A DNA stretch of 64,000 nt from Tuberibacillus sp. Marseille-P3662 (GCF_900178005.1 NZ_FXBS01000003.1:62001-126000); one strand, 5' to 3'. Counted from the first letter of the stretch, positions 35,850 to 44,909 are shown. The notes: generated by a model from the sequence alone, not told the origin. A program made the numbers and translations.

Positions 35850-36409
35850 CGCGCTTGGCAGTTTTTGCATCCGGAAATGGAGGCAACTTTGAGGCGATTG
35901 CGTCGGCTTGCCATAAAGAACAAATTCAAGCGGAATGCTCGTTACTCATTTGCGATCAACCATCCGCCGGTGTAATTGAACGGGCTCAAAACCTGAACAT
36001 TCATTATGTCGTGATCGAACCGAAAGATTATGATACAAAGGCAGACTATGAATCAGCGATTTTAGCTCAATTGGAAGCTTACAAGATTGATTGGATCGCT
36101 TTGGCGGGGTATATGCGCCTGGTCGGTTCACAGTTATTAACAGCTTATAAACATAGGATTGTGAATATTCATCCTTCACTGCTCCCGGCTTTTCCGGGTC
36201 TTAGAGCGATTGATCAAGCGCTTGAGGCAGGTGTGAAGGTGACGGGAGTGACGGTGCATTTTGTCGATGAAGGCATGGATACGGGCTCAATCATCGCACA
36301 AGAGCCTGTTACGATTGCTGAGGGCGATGATGCTGAGACATTGGCTGACAAGGTTCACCAGCTTGAACACCGACTATATCCAAAAACTTTAGCTAAGTTG
36401 ATAAATTAA
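35846..36409 (+). CDS. purN: GAR transformylase (folate-dependent)
   Basis: The 187-residue enzyme formylates GAR with 10-formyl-tetrahydrofolate. It has [39 protein letters not shown] with the catalytic Asn/His, and [15 protein letters not shown] with the aspartate. A repeat element begins at the base after its stop. Confidence 0.96.
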   Translation: MTRLAVFASGNGGNFEAIASACHKEQIQAECSLLICDQPSAGVIERAQNLNIHYVVIEPKDYDTKADYESAILAQLEAYKIDWIALAGYMRLVGSQLLTAYKHRIVNIHPSLLPAFPGLRAIDQALEAGVKVTGVTVHFVDEGMDTGSIIAQEPVTIAEGDDAETLADKVHQLEHRLYPKTLAKLIN

Positions 36410-36949
36410 GGCTATTTTCGTAAACTTTGTTGCCTTTTACCTCGAAATGCGTCGTAGTCACCGCTCCGGAAATACACTACGCTTTCCGCGGGCGACCAGT
36501 GAGCCTCCTCATGCCCACAGGATGTGGGTAGGATCAGCGTTGTCACAGGATGTGACGCATTTAGCTGATTATCCTTATTACGCCCTGTGGGGTCTCACTT
36601 TGGCCACTAGTCCCGCAGGAGTCTCCGTGTATTTCCTTCACTGGTATTGTGCTTATACAACGAAATAACATTTATTTTGTTTGATTAAATACAAGGCGTT
36701 GATTGGGGTGAAGGGCCGTCGAGGTTCGGAACACTTAAACTTAGTGTGTTCCTCAGCGCCGCTTACTCAAGGTGTCTTTACTAGAGTCCTGCAGGAAAAG
36801 CAACATCTGAAGATCCCGCAGGAAGTGGTTTTCTTCCGAGGAGGCTGAAGTTGCCCGCGGAAAGCGACTGCCCGGAACGGAAATCAACAAAGCACTTACT
36901 TCGTATTTTATAGTTTTTCTGCATAACAACAATCTTTGATAAAACAGCC
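36410..36949. repeat. Palindromic MITE-like repeat, copy C (540 bp, between purN and purH)
   Basis: The ends are inverse: GGCTATTTTCG..AAAC.TTTGTTGC at the left and GCATAACAACAATC..GAT.AAAACAGCC at the right. Between them are CGCTCCGGAAATACACTACG, CTTTCCGCGGGCGACC, GTGAGCCTCCTC, GTGGGGTCTCAC, TCCCGCAGGAG, and the inverse CCGAGGAGGCT and CCCGCGGAAAGCG. Two small hairpins with the same loop lie inside (36514-36556). It looks like two fused or nested copies. No gene is seen; an open frame inside it is a by-product. Confidence 0.82.
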
Positions 36950-36978
36950 TAAATTAACAATAAAGGAGTGTTACGAAA

Positions 36979-38520
36979 ATGAAGCAACGGCGAGCAATTG
37001 TCAGTGTATCGAATAAGGAAGGGTTAATTCCCTTAGTTGAAGCTTTGGTCAAGCAAGATATTGAAATTATCTCAACAGGGGGGACGAAAAGAGCGATTGA
37101 GGCAGCGGGCCTTCCTGTCACCTCAGTTACTGATATGACGGGTTTTCCAGAAATCATGGATGGCCGTGTCAAAACTTTACATCCTAACGTCCATGCTGGT
37201 TTATTAGCGGTGCGGGATAATACGACTCATATGTCAGAGTTAGCGGAAAATAATATTACACCGGTCGACTTTGTCATTGTAAACTTATATCCCTTTAAAG
37301 AAACGATTGGACAAGCGGATGTCACCTACGAAGAGGCTGTAGAAAATATTGATATCGGCGGGCCGAGCATGTTACGCGCGGCTGCAAAGAATCATGACCA
37401 TGTGACCGTTGTTTGTGACCCGTCGGACTATGAGACCGTGCAAACAGCTGTGAGTGACAATGGGGGCACGGACGCTGCATTCCGCCGTGAGTTGGCAGCT
37501 AAAGTTTTCCGCCATACCGCTGCTTACGATGCGCTTATTGCTGATTATTTAACAGCGCAAACAGGCGAGAAGTATCCCGATCAATTGACCGTCACTTATG
37601 AGAAAAACCAAGATTTACGTTATGGGGAAAATCCGCATCAAGACGCATCTTTCTACAAAGAAGTGTTTACAAGTGAGCGCACGATTGCCGGAGCCAAGCA
37701 ATTACATGGCAAAGCGTTGTCTTATAACAATATTCGCGATGCTGATGCGGCTTTGAATATTGCTAAAGAATATCAGGAGCAACCCGCTGTTGTTGCCGTT
37801 AAACATATGAATCCTTGTGGCATTGGCATTGGCGAAACGATTGAAGCCGCCTACCAAAAAGCTTATGAAGCGGATTCGATATCGATTTTCGGGGGTATTG
37901 TGGCTGCCAACCGAACCATCGATCAAGCCACAGCAGAGAAACTCCATTCGATTTTCTTAGAGATTGTTATGGCACCTGATTTTACCGATGAAGCGTTAGC
38001 CATCTTGCAACAAAAGAAAAACATTCGTTTGTTGAAGGTTGATGTGAGTAAAGATGGGCAGTCAGGCCGGCAGTTAACATCCGTGAGCGGCGGATTGCTT
38101 GTTCAAGATACAGACATTCTTGGTTTGGAAGATGTGGAGATCAGTTATCCTACAGATCGCCAGCCGAGTGATGATGAAATGCGGGCCCTTGATGTCGCTT
38201 GGAAAGCTGTTAAGCACGTCAAATCGAATGCAATTGTGCTTGCGAAAGATGACCGCACCATTGGTGTTGGCGCAGGGCAAATGAATCGCGTCGGTTCCGC
38301 TCAAATAGCGATTGAGCAAGCGGGTGAAGAAGCGGTCGGATCCGTAATGGCCTCCGATGCCTTTTTCCCGATGAATGATACCGTCGAGACCGCAGCTCAA
38401 GCTGGCATTACCGCCATCATCCAGCCGGGCGGTTCGATTCGTGATCAAGAATCCATTGATAAAGCAAATGAGTACGGTATTGCTATGATTTTCACGGGAG
38501 TTAGGCATTTTAAACACTAA
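36979..38520 (+). CDS. purH: Bifunctional AICAR transformylase/IMP cyclohydrolase
   Basis: The 513-residue enzyme carries out the last two steps to IMP. The N-terminal cyclohydrolase has AIVSVSNKEGL, STGGTKRAI and GRVKTLHPNVHAGLLA. The C-terminal transformylase has DLRYGENPHQ, AVVAVKHMNPCG with the catalytic Lys-His, and IGVGAGQMNRV. AAAGGAGTG precedes ATG 36979. It is separated from purN by the repeat element but is on the same strand. Confidence 0.97.
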   Translation: MKQRRAIVSVSNKEGLIPLVEALVKQDIEIISTGGTKRAIEAAGLPVTSVTDMTGFPEIMDGRVKTLHPNVHAGLLAVRDNTTHMSELAENNITPVDFVIVNLYPFKETIGQADVTYEEAVENIDIGGPSMLRAAAKNHDHVTVVCDPSDYETVQTAVSDNGGTDAAFRRELAAKVFRHTAAYDALIADYLTAQTGEKYPDQLTVTYEKNQDLRYGENPHQDASFYKEVFTSERTIAGAKQLHGKALSYNNIRDADAALNIAKEYQEQPAVVAVKHMNPCGIGIGETIEAAYQKAYEADSISIFGGIVAANRTIDQATAEKLHSIFLEIVMAPDFTDEALAILQQKKNIRLLKVDVSKDGQSGRQLTSVSGGLLVQDTDILGLEDVEISYPTDRQPSDDEMRALDVAWKAVKHVKSNAIVLAKDDRTIGVGAGQMNRVGSAQIAIEQAGEEAVGSVMASDAFFPMNDTVETAAQAGITAIIQPGGSIRDQESIDKANEYGIAMIFTGVRHFKH

Positions 38521-38536
38521 GAAAGGTGTGGCTCTG

Positions 38537-39808
38537 ATGAATGTATTGGTGATCGGAAAGGGTGGGCGTGAACATGCGTTGGCCTGGAAACTCGTTCAGA
38601 GTGATCAAGTCGGGACGATTTATGCCGCCCCGGGAAGTGCTGCCATTGCTGAAGTGGCGGTCACGGTTGATATTGCGGAAACGGATGGGGAAGCGTTGGT
38701 GGCCTTTGCAAAAGACAAGGCCATTGACCTCACCATCGTTGGTCCTGAACAGCCGCTTGTTGATGGGATGGTTGATCGATTTGAGGCAGAAGGTCTTAAG
38801 ATTTTTGGGCCCAACCGTCAAGCTGCGGAAATTGAAGGGAGCAAGGCATTTGCGAAATACCTTATGGCCACCTATGATATTCCTACAGCTGACCATCAAT
38901 CGTTTACTGATTATGACGAAGCCGTTGCTTATGTTGAGGAAAAAGGTGCGCCGATTGTTATCAAGGCTGACGGCTTAGCGTCCGGCAAAGGTGTGACGGT
39001 GGCAGCTTCGGTGGCTGAAGCTGTTGACGCACTGACAGAGATTATGAAGGATGCAAGGTTTGGTGCAGCTGGTGATCAAGTGGTCGTAGAGGAATTTTTA
39101 GCTGGCGAAGAATTTTCCTTAATGGCGTTCGTGAACGGTGAAAACGTCTACCCGCTTGTGTTATCACAGGATCATAAGCGCGCTTTTTTAGGCGATAAAG
39201 GTCCTAATACGGGTGGCATGGGTGCTTATTCACCCGTTCCGCAATTGCCAGATGATGCTTTGCTGACGGCGATGGTGAATATTATGGAACCGACAGCCCG
39301 GGCCATGATAGCTGAGGGCCGTCCCTACTGTGGGTTGCTCTATGCTGGCTTAATCTGGACGTCGACAGGTCCGAAAGTGATTGAGTTTAACTGCCGCTTT
39401 GGCGATCCGGAAACGCAAGTTGTACTGCCACGGTTGAAGTCGGATCTGCTGCAAGTGATGAATGACGTCTTAAATGGACAAAGCCCCGATCTTGAATGGG
39501 ACGAGCGGGCTTGTTGTGGCATTGTCCTCGCTTCAGAAGGTTATCCAGGGTCCTATGAAAAAGGAACGCCTCTGCCTAACTTGCATGAAGTTGACACACA
39601 AACCCTTATGTTTCACGCCGGAACAAAACAAGTTGATGGCGGCTGGCAAAGTGATGGCGGCCGAATTTTACTCGTGGCGAGTCTTGCTAGCCATCTAGAA
39701 GCCGCGATAGATCAAGCTAATCAAGTAATAGAGAGAGTACAATCAGACGGAACGTTTTACCGTGAAGATATTGGTTATCGTGCTTTGAATAAAGCGAAGT
39801 ATGCATAA
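38537..39808 (+). CDS. purD: Phosphoribosylamine-glycine ligase
   Basis: The 423-residue ATP-grasp enzyme makes GAR. It starts MNVLVIGKGGREHALAWKL and has VVEEFLAGEEFSLMAF, TGGMGAYSPVP and EFNCRFGDPETQ. ATG 38537 follows AAAGGTG by eight bases; an in-frame GTG at 38528 is inside the ribosome-binding site. It is the last gene of the pur operon. Confidence 0.97.
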   Translation: MNVLVIGKGGREHALAWKLVQSDQVGTIYAAPGSAAIAEVAVTVDIAETDGEALVAFAKDKAIDLTIVGPEQPLVDGMVDRFEAEGLKIFGPNRQAAEIEGSKAFAKYLMATYDIPTADHQSFTDYDEAVAYVEEKGAPIVIKADGLASGKGVTVAASVAEAVDALTEIMKDARFGAAGDQVVVEEFLAGEEFSLMAFVNGENVYPLVLSQDHKRAFLGDKGPNTGGMGAYSPVPQLPDDALLTAMVNIMEPTARAMIAEGRPYCGLLYAGLIWTSTGPKVIEFNCRFGDPETQVVLPRLKSDLLQVMNDVLNGQSPDLEWDERACCGIVLASEGYPGSYEKGTPLPNLHEVDTQTLMFHAGTKQVDGGWQSDGGRILLVASLASHLEAAIDQANQVIERVQSDGTFYREDIGYRALNKAKYA

Positions 39809-39853
39809 TTGAGATGGGGGAGATGACTCTCCTTCCTCTTTCTCATTTCATCA

Positions 39854-40071
39854 CCTATTTTTCGTCAAATTTGTTGCTATTTGAGAGAGGAAGATGTGAT
39901 TTCCGCTCCAGGGTACTCGCTTTCCGCGGGCGGGCGGTGAGCCTCCTCGGCGCTCCGCGCCTGTGGGGTCTCACCTGTCCCGCTTATCCCGCAGGAGTCT
40001 CGCACCTTCCGCTCCAATCAACTTTTCGACACTTTAGCTTGCATAATCCTATTAAAAAACAACAATCTTTT
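39854..40071. repeat. Palindromic MITE-like repeat, copy D
   Basis: It has CTATTTTTCGTCAAATTTGTTGC at the left, CTTTCCGCGGGCG, GGTGAGCCTCCTCGG, CTGTGGGGTCTCACCTGTCCCGC and ATCCCGCAGGAGTCTC in the middle, and AACAACAATCTTTT at the right. It lies 45 bases after purD and may help end the operon transcript. It encodes no protein. Confidence 0.72.
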
Positions 40072-40363
40072 AGAGAAGAGCGTAAAACAAAAATATATCA
40101 ACCCAATATGCTGAAACTTAGAAAAGGTTCTCTAGGATGTCTAAACTTTGGAGATACTTCGTCTCACACCTGACGCCCTTCGATTTGTTCCTCATTTTTT
40201 TCATTTATGTTCCTTAAATCCCACTCTTTGTTCCCTATTTTTATGAAATGCTCCCTAACTCAAATTTAATAGCCATTATTCCGATTATTGTACCCTAGCT
40301 CATAGTTATGAGCCCTAGCCAATCTTAATTGCTACGTCATCCAAAGAATCGTTCCTTAACAAA
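40072..40363. other. Intergenic region with degenerate TGTTCC-spaced repeats
   Basis: No gene is seen. Between 40178 and 40320 the words TTCC/TCC/GCC after TG recur about every 20-28 bases (TTGTTCCTC, ATGTTCCTT, TTGTTCCCTA, ATGCTCCCTA, ATTGTACCCTA, ATGAGCCCTA) with AT-rich spacers. It looks like a decayed tandem repeat. Function is unknown. Confidence 0.4.
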
Positions 40364-40366
40364 ATC

Positions 40367-40393
40367 AAGACTGCCTCTTTTTGAGACAGCCTT
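40367..40393 (-). terminator. Terminator after the GerP-like gene
   Basis: On the minus strand AAGGCTGTCTC pairs with GAGGCAGTCTT (two G-U pairs) around AAAAA. A short T-rich stretch follows. Confidence 0.6.
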
Positions 40394-40410
40394 CGTTTTG
40401 GTGGAAACAT

Positions 40411-40629
40411 TTAATTGATCGAAGCGATATTTTCGTCAGAGACATCTGGGTCAATGGTATTTGTTATACTGTATATGGTATTTGTATAGGTGAGGTCACC
40501 TGTGTTGAGCCCTCCGGCTCCGGAACTTGTTTTTGCGGTGCTTTTTGGAGAGATGTTCAAAGTGTCACCGGTGTTCAAAACACCGGCTGTAATACTGTCA
40601 ACTTTTAATCCATAGATCACAGCAGGCAC
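40411..40629 (-). CDS. GerPA/GerPF-family spore protein
   Basis: The 72-residue protein (start read as Met) begins VPAVIYGLKVDSITAGVLNTGD and has LNISPKSTAKTSSGAGGLNTGD and DPDVSDENIA. That is the pattern of the GerPA/GerPF small spore proteins, which make the coat permeable to germinants. GTG 40629 lies seven bases after AAGGAGGA and gives the usual M-P-A start; ATG 40635 is only one base from the site. It stands alone and opposite to its neighbours rather than in a gerPABCDEF operon. Confidence 0.82.
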   Translation of the reverse strand: MPAVIYGLKVDSITAGVLNTGDTLNISPKSTAKTSSGAGGLNTGDLTYTNTIYSITNTIDPDVSDENIASIN

Positions 40630-40810
40630 GGTCATTCCTCCTTATTGAACGCATTTTTAATATCCTATGATGTTCAATGGTAAAAAGGTTGTATGCTTAT
40701 CTTATTTTTAAGAAAAGGGATCTGTTTTCTCTAAATCACCTATGATTTGCAGGATTTGTGATGAATGATATCTAATTTATGTATATGGAACGTCGATGAA
40801 TAACGTTCAA

Positions 40811-40839
40811 GTGACGATTTTAGTGATTTAATGTATAAT
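40811..40839 (+). promoter_or_regulatory. Promoter of the yerA-yerB-yerC genes
   Basis: GTGACG (40811-40816), 17 bp, TATAAT (40834-40839), about 30 bases before the TTG start. Confidence 0.6.
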
Positions 40840-40868
40840 ACGATTAACTATGTTTAAGGGGCGATCAT

Positions 40869-42596
40869 TTGCTTTCTCCTAAACGATTTTGGCAAAATAA
40901 CGAGCTTAGGGTCCAGACAGCCATTATTGATGGTCAAATGGCCCCGACGATTGTCTTGCAAAATGCAACTTATCTTAATAGCTATATTAATCAGTGGTTA
41001 AAGGGCCATATTTGGATCAATCAAGACCGGATTATCTATGTTGGTCAGCATTTGCCTAAAAATACCGATGGGACAGAATTAGTCGATTGTGAAGGCTATT
41101 ATTTAGTCCCGGGTTACATCGAACCGCATGCCCATCCGTTCCAGCTATATCATCCGGAAACGCTGGCAAAATATGCAGCCGCCGGCGGGACAACGACGCT
41201 AATCAGTGATAATATGGTTTTCTTTATGCAGATGTCCGATCAGCAAGCGTTTAATATAATTGAGCGGCTCAATCAATTGCCGACAACGTTTTTCTGGTGG
41301 ACTCGATTCGATTCTCAGACAGTTATGGAGGCGGATCCGTTCACAAGTGCTCGTGTGGAACAATGGCTCGACCATCCTGACGTTGTTCAAGGCGGTGAAT
41401 TGACCAGTTGGCCGCAGGTATTACATGGTAATGATGATATACTTGAATGGATGCAATCATCGCGTCTGCGTGGCAAACCGGTTGAGGGCCATCTGCCGGG
41501 GGCCTCGGAAAGAACGTTGACACGGATGGAACTGTTGGGCGTTGACTGTGATCACGAGGCGATGACGGGTAAAGAGGCGATAATGCGGCTTCAGTTAGGG
41601 CTGACGACCTCGTTGAGATATTCCTCCATCCGTCCGGATTTACCTGATATTTTATTTGAACTCATCGATGGCGGCTTAGATTATTTTGAACATCTCTATA
41701 TGACGACCGATGGATCCACGCCGTCGTTTTATCGGCAAGGCATCATGAATCGATTAATCGAGATTGCGTTGGAACAAGGGGTTCCGCCAATAGAGGCTTA
41801 TAAAATGACATCGGCAAATGTAGCTAGACATTATGGAATGGAACGTGTGCTTGGTCACATCGCACCGGGGCGTCTGGCAAATATAAATGTTTTAGAAACG
41901 CCAAGTGATCCCACTCCGGTCGCTGTTCTGTCCAAAGGTCAATGGGTTGTCAAAGATCAACAAGTCATTTGGCCGGAAGAAAAACAGATTATGGAAGCCG
42001 CGTTGCAGCCGCTGGCATTAAGTTGGGATTTGACACCAGAGCAATTGCATCCAAAATCGTCAAACGTCATTGAGATGGTCAATGCGGTTATTACCCAATA
42101 TTTTGAACTTGAGGCTTTGCCTGATCGTGATCATTTGCCTGAAGATTTGTCTTACTTAAGTTTGGTTGATAAAAATGGTCAATGGAAGGTCACTACATTT
42201 GTGAAAGGGTTTTCAAAATTAGTTTCAGGTTTTGCCAGCAGTTATTCCAATACCGGAGATATCATCCTGATTGGCAAAAATACAAGTGATATGCTGGTGG
42301 CTTTCCGGCGGATGAAAGCGATGGGTGGAGGTATGGTGCTGGCTGAAGACGGACATATATTATCACAAGTCCCTTTACCTTTAGCCGGTGGGATGTCATC
42401 ATTACCGATGGAAGCATTGATGCAACAAGAAGAAGCGCTGACGGAGAAACTGCGTGAACGCGGGTATAACCATGCTGACCCTGTCTATTCACTGCTATTT
42501 CTTTCGTCAATCCATCTTCCCTATGTTAGAATCACGCAGCAAGGTTTATACGATGTGATGAACAATAAAATTTTGCTTAAAGCTGAATCATTATAA
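40869..42596 (+). CDS. yerA: Adenine deaminase-like amidohydrolase (YerA family)
   Basis: The 575-residue protein has the amidohydrolase core YYLVPGYIEPHAHPFQLYHPE with the first metal histidines, GGTTTLISDN, a later conserved histidine in RGKPVEGHLPGAS and DCDHEAMTGKEA, and the C-terminal adenine-deaminase domain with DGHILSQVPLPLAGGMSS. TTG 40869 follows AAGGGGCG by about five bases. B. subtilis YerA has the same place after purD. Adenine deaminase makes hypoxanthine; YerA-branch activity is less certain, so the exact reaction is inferred from family. Confidence 0.87.
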   Translation: MLSPKRFWQNNELRVQTAIIDGQMAPTIVLQNATYLNSYINQWLKGHIWINQDRIIYVGQHLPKNTDGTELVDCEGYYLVPGYIEPHAHPFQLYHPETLAKYAAAGGTTTLISDNMVFFMQMSDQQAFNIIERLNQLPTTFFWWTRFDSQTVMEADPFTSARVEQWLDHPDVVQGGELTSWPQVLHGNDDILEWMQSSRLRGKPVEGHLPGASERTLTRMELLGVDCDHEAMTGKEAIMRLQLGLTTSLRYSSIRPDLPDILFELIDGGLDYFEHLYMTTDGSTPSFYRQGIMNRLIEIALEQGVPPIEAYKMTSANVARHYGMERVLGHIAPGRLANINVLETPSDPTPVAVLSKGQWVVKDQQVIWPEEKQIMEAALQPLALSWDLTPEQLHPKSSNVIEMVNAVITQYFELEALPDRDHLPEDLSYLSLVDKNGQWKVTTFVKGFSKLVSGFASSYSNTGDIILIGKNTSDMLVAFRRMKAMGGGMVLAEDGHILSQVPLPLAGGMSSLPMEALMQQEEALTEKLRERGYNHADPVYSLLFLSSIHLPYVRITQQGLYDVMNNKILLKAESL

Positions 42597-42616
42597 CTTT
42601 AAAAGGTTGTGAGTGG

Positions 42617-43681
42617 ATGTCCAGACGTTTACGCCTGATCATTTATACTTTAGCTATGATGTTAATACTGACGGCGTGTAGCGATAGCCAAAAGAAAAAT
42701 GAGACAAAAGAGCCGGTCAAGTCTGATTCACAAACGCAAAAGGAGGAGCAGGCCCCCCCTCAGGTGACATACCCTTTAACAGGATTACCGGCTGAAGACG
42801 AGATCAATCAACGACCAGTTGGAGTGATGATCAATAACCATCCAAAGGCACGGCCTCAATCCGGCTTGACTCAAGCTGATGTCGTTTATGAAGCTTTGGT
42901 TGAAGGGAATATCACCCGTTTTCTAGCTATTTTTCAAAGTCACAAACCAGAAACTATTGGCCCTGTACGCAGTGCGCGCCCTTATTTTATTCGATTGTTA
43001 AACGGTTATGATGGCTTGTATGTTGCCCATGGCTGGAGTCCGCAGGCTAAAGCGTTATTGCGTGGCGGATCGACACCGTTTCTTCAAGGGTTGTACCATG
43101 ATGGAACATTGTTTCACCGAGCATCATTCCGAGATGCGCCGCACAACTCATATATATCCTTTGCTAATATCATGAAGGGTGCCGGGGATAAAGATTATCA
43201 AATGACACAAGAAGTCAGCCCGTTGTCGTTTATGACGGAAAAGGAGAAGCAAAATATTGATGGTACAAATGTAAAGGGAGTATCGGTTGGATATGATGAT
43301 GACTATGTTGTCGGATATCAATACGATGAAACGGACGATGCTTTTCACCGTTTAGTCAATGGCCAGCCATCTGTTGACAGGGAGTCCGAAAACCCCGTTA
43401 CAGCCAAAAATGTCTTGATTATCAGTGCTGATCACCGGTTTATCGACAGCTATCCCCGTCGTGAAATTGATTTGAAATCAGGTGGCCCAGCCTATCTTCT
43501 GCAGAACGGTCGACTGCAAAACATTCAATGGAAAAATGTTGACGGCAGGATATTACCATCTAAGAATGGACAAACGCTTAAGCTTGTTCCTGGTCAAACG
43601 TGGATCAATATTGTTCCAGAAAAGCGAGGACTTAAACAAGCGGTTACTATTAACGAAGGAGATGGAGCCAATGCAAATTGA
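42617..43681 (+). CDS. yerB: DUF3048 lipoprotein (YerB-like)
   Basis: The 354-residue protein has a lipoprotein signal (RLRLIIYTLAMMLILTAC, cysteine at residue 21), a polar linker, and the DUF3048 domain with YPLTGLPAEDEINQRPVGVMINNHPKARPQSG and IGPVRSARPYF. It should be anchored outside the membrane. Function is unknown. It follows yerA closely and overlaps yerC by 11 bases, as expected from the B. subtilis order. Confidence 0.88.
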   Translation: MSRRLRLIIYTLAMMLILTACSDSQKKNETKEPVKSDSQTQKEEQAPPQVTYPLTGLPAEDEINQRPVGVMINNHPKARPQSGLTQADVVYEALVEGNITRFLAIFQSHKPETIGPVRSARPYFIRLLNGYDGLYVAHGWSPQAKALLRGGSTPFLQGLYHDGTLFHRASFRDAPHNSYISFANIMKGAGDKDYQMTQEVSPLSFMTEKEKQNIDGTNVKGVSVGYDDDYVVGYQYDETDDAFHRLVNGQPSVDRESENPVTAKNVLIISADHRFIDSYPRREIDLKSGGPAYLLQNGRLQNIQWKNVDGRILPSKNGQTLKLVPGQTWINIVPEKRGLKQAVTINEGDGANAN

Positions 43682-43970
43682 TAAATTACGGGGCGAGGTT
43701 ATGGATCAATTATTTGAAGCCATACTGTCTCTAAAAGACGTAGAAGAATGCTATCGCTTTTTTGATGATCTATGTACGATGGGAGAAGTCCAGTCCCTTG
43801 CGCAACGTCTTGAAGTGGCGCGGATGCTAATGGAAGATTTCACTTATCACAAGATTGAAGAAGAGACGGGAGCCAGTACGGCGACGATTTCCCGGGTGAA
43901 GCGTTGTCTGAATTACGGTAATGATGGCTATCAAATGACGCTCGATCGCGCTAGCGGAAAAATTAAGTAA
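43671..43970 (+). CDS. yerC: TrpR-like regulator (YerC family)
   Basis: The 99-residue protein has a TrpR/YerC-YecD helix-turn-helix: MGEVQSLAQRLEVARMLMEDF then TYHKIEEETGASTATISRVKRCLNYG. ATG 43671 lies eight bases after AAGGAGATGG; ATG 43662 overlaps that site. B. subtilis YerC is at the same place and has been linked to regulation of his genes, but the target here is not visible. A terminator follows. Confidence 0.9.
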   Translation: MQIDKLRGEVMDQLFEAILSLKDVEECYRFFDDLCTMGEVQSLAQRLEVARMLMEDFTYHKIEEETGASTATISRVKRCLNYGNDGYQMTLDRASGKIK

Positions 43971-43992
43971 TCCTATTGACTGATATACGATG

Positions 43993-44018
43993 CGCTCACG
44001 GTTAATGTGGGCGTTTTT
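43993..44018 (+). terminator. Terminator after yerC
   Basis: CGCTCAC (43993-43999) pairs with GTGGGCG (44007-44013, one G-U), followed by TTTTTA. Confidence 0.75.
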
Positions 44019-44023
44019 ATTTG

Positions 44024-44131
44024 TACTTAAAGAAACAACGATGTTCGCTAAGAATGTCATGTCCTGTGATAACGCCGAACTTGCGGGCCCAAGTGTAACT
44101 AAAGCTTGGTGATCAGCCAAGTTTTCTTTAT
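44024..44131. repeat. Short inverted-repeat element, copy 2
   Basis: It starts TACTTAAAGAAAC and ends CTTGGTGATCAGCCAAGTTTTCTTTA, the same two ends as copy 1 at 21062-21136. The right end itself folds: CTTGG..TGATCAG..CCAAG. The middle differs and is longer here. It lies just upstream of the pcrB promoter. Confidence 0.5.
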
Positions 44132-44164
44132 CACCTATGCTTGGATTACTTGGAGATGCGAATA

Positions 44165-44173
44165 TGTTATAAT
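44165..44173 (+). promoter_or_regulatory. Extended -10 promoter of pcrB
   Basis: TGTTATAAT is an extended -10 element; TTACTT 16 bp upstream is a weak -35. The start would be about 28 bases before the pcrB ATG. Confidence 0.6.
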
Positions 44174-44207
44174 CCTTCTGAGAGAATGACCAGGAGGACA
44201 TGCTAGA

Positions 44208-44909
44208 ATGCATTTATATAAAGAATGGCAACACGTTTTCAAGTTGGATCCGAATAAAGATTTGACTGATGAAGCGTTGGAAGAAATATGTGAATCGGGG
44301 ACGGATGCGGTTATTGTCGGCGGAACCGATGGTGTGACGTTGGATAACACGCTATATTTGCTTAGACGCATTCGTCAATATGCTTTGGATTGCGCTTTGG
44401 AACTATCTAATGTTGAAGCGGTGACACCTGGGTTTGACCTTTATATGATTCCGATGGTGCTTAACGCCCAGCAGACCGAATGGATCGTTGGCAAGCATCA
44501 TGAGGCTGTTAAGACTTTCGGTGAAACGATGGATTGGGACGAGGTGACCATGGAAGGTTATTGTGTTTTAAATCCTAACAGCAAAGTGGCTGAACGGACA
44601 GCTGCCCAGACAGACCAAACCATTGACGACGTTAAAGCATATGCGATGATGGCCGAGAATATGTTACATCTACCCGTTTTCTATTTAGAATATAGTGGCA
44701 CATATGGTGATGTTGAAACGGTTCAGGCGGCAGGATCCGTTCTACACCAGACACAATTACTCTATGGCGGTGGCATCGACAGCAAGGAAAAAGCTGCGGA
44801 GATCGCGCACTATGCAGATACTGTAATTGTTGGCGACGTCATTTATCATGATTTGAAGACAGCCTTAAAGACGGTTCACGCCGTCAAAAAAGTGAAAAAT
44901 AACTCTTAA
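44208..44909 (+). CDS. pcrB: Heptaprenylglyceryl phosphate synthase
   Basis: The 233-residue TIM-barrel protein has [23 protein letters not shown] and [11 protein letters not shown], the GGGPS/PcrB signatures. PcrB joins a heptaprenyl chain to glycerol-1-phosphate, giving an archaea-like ether lipid precursor in Bacillales. AGGAGG lies before ATG 44208. It starts the pcrB-pcrA-ligA-camS block. Confidence 0.94.
   Translation: MHLYKEWQHVFKLDPNKDLTDEALEEICESGTDAVIVGGTDGVTLDNTLYLLRRIRQYALDCALELSNVEAVTPGFDLYMIPMVLNAQQTEWIVGKHHEAVKTFGETMDWDEVTMEGYCVLNPNSKVAERTAAQTDQTIDDVKAYAMMAENMLHLPVFYLEYSGTYGDVETVQAAGSVLHQTQLLYGGGIDSKEKAAEIAHYADTVIVGDVIYHDLKTALKTVHAVKKVKNNS

Noticed and set aside
36447-36668. 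Open frames inside the palindromic repeats (also near 24244-24498, 26310-26579 and 39814-40173)
   Set aside because: They arise from the G+C-rich palindromes, have no ribosome-binding sites, and the repeats share ends rather than codon structure.
40381-40608. Plus-strand open frame over the GerP-like gene
   Set aside because: It is antisense to a recognisable GerPA/GerPF-type protein.
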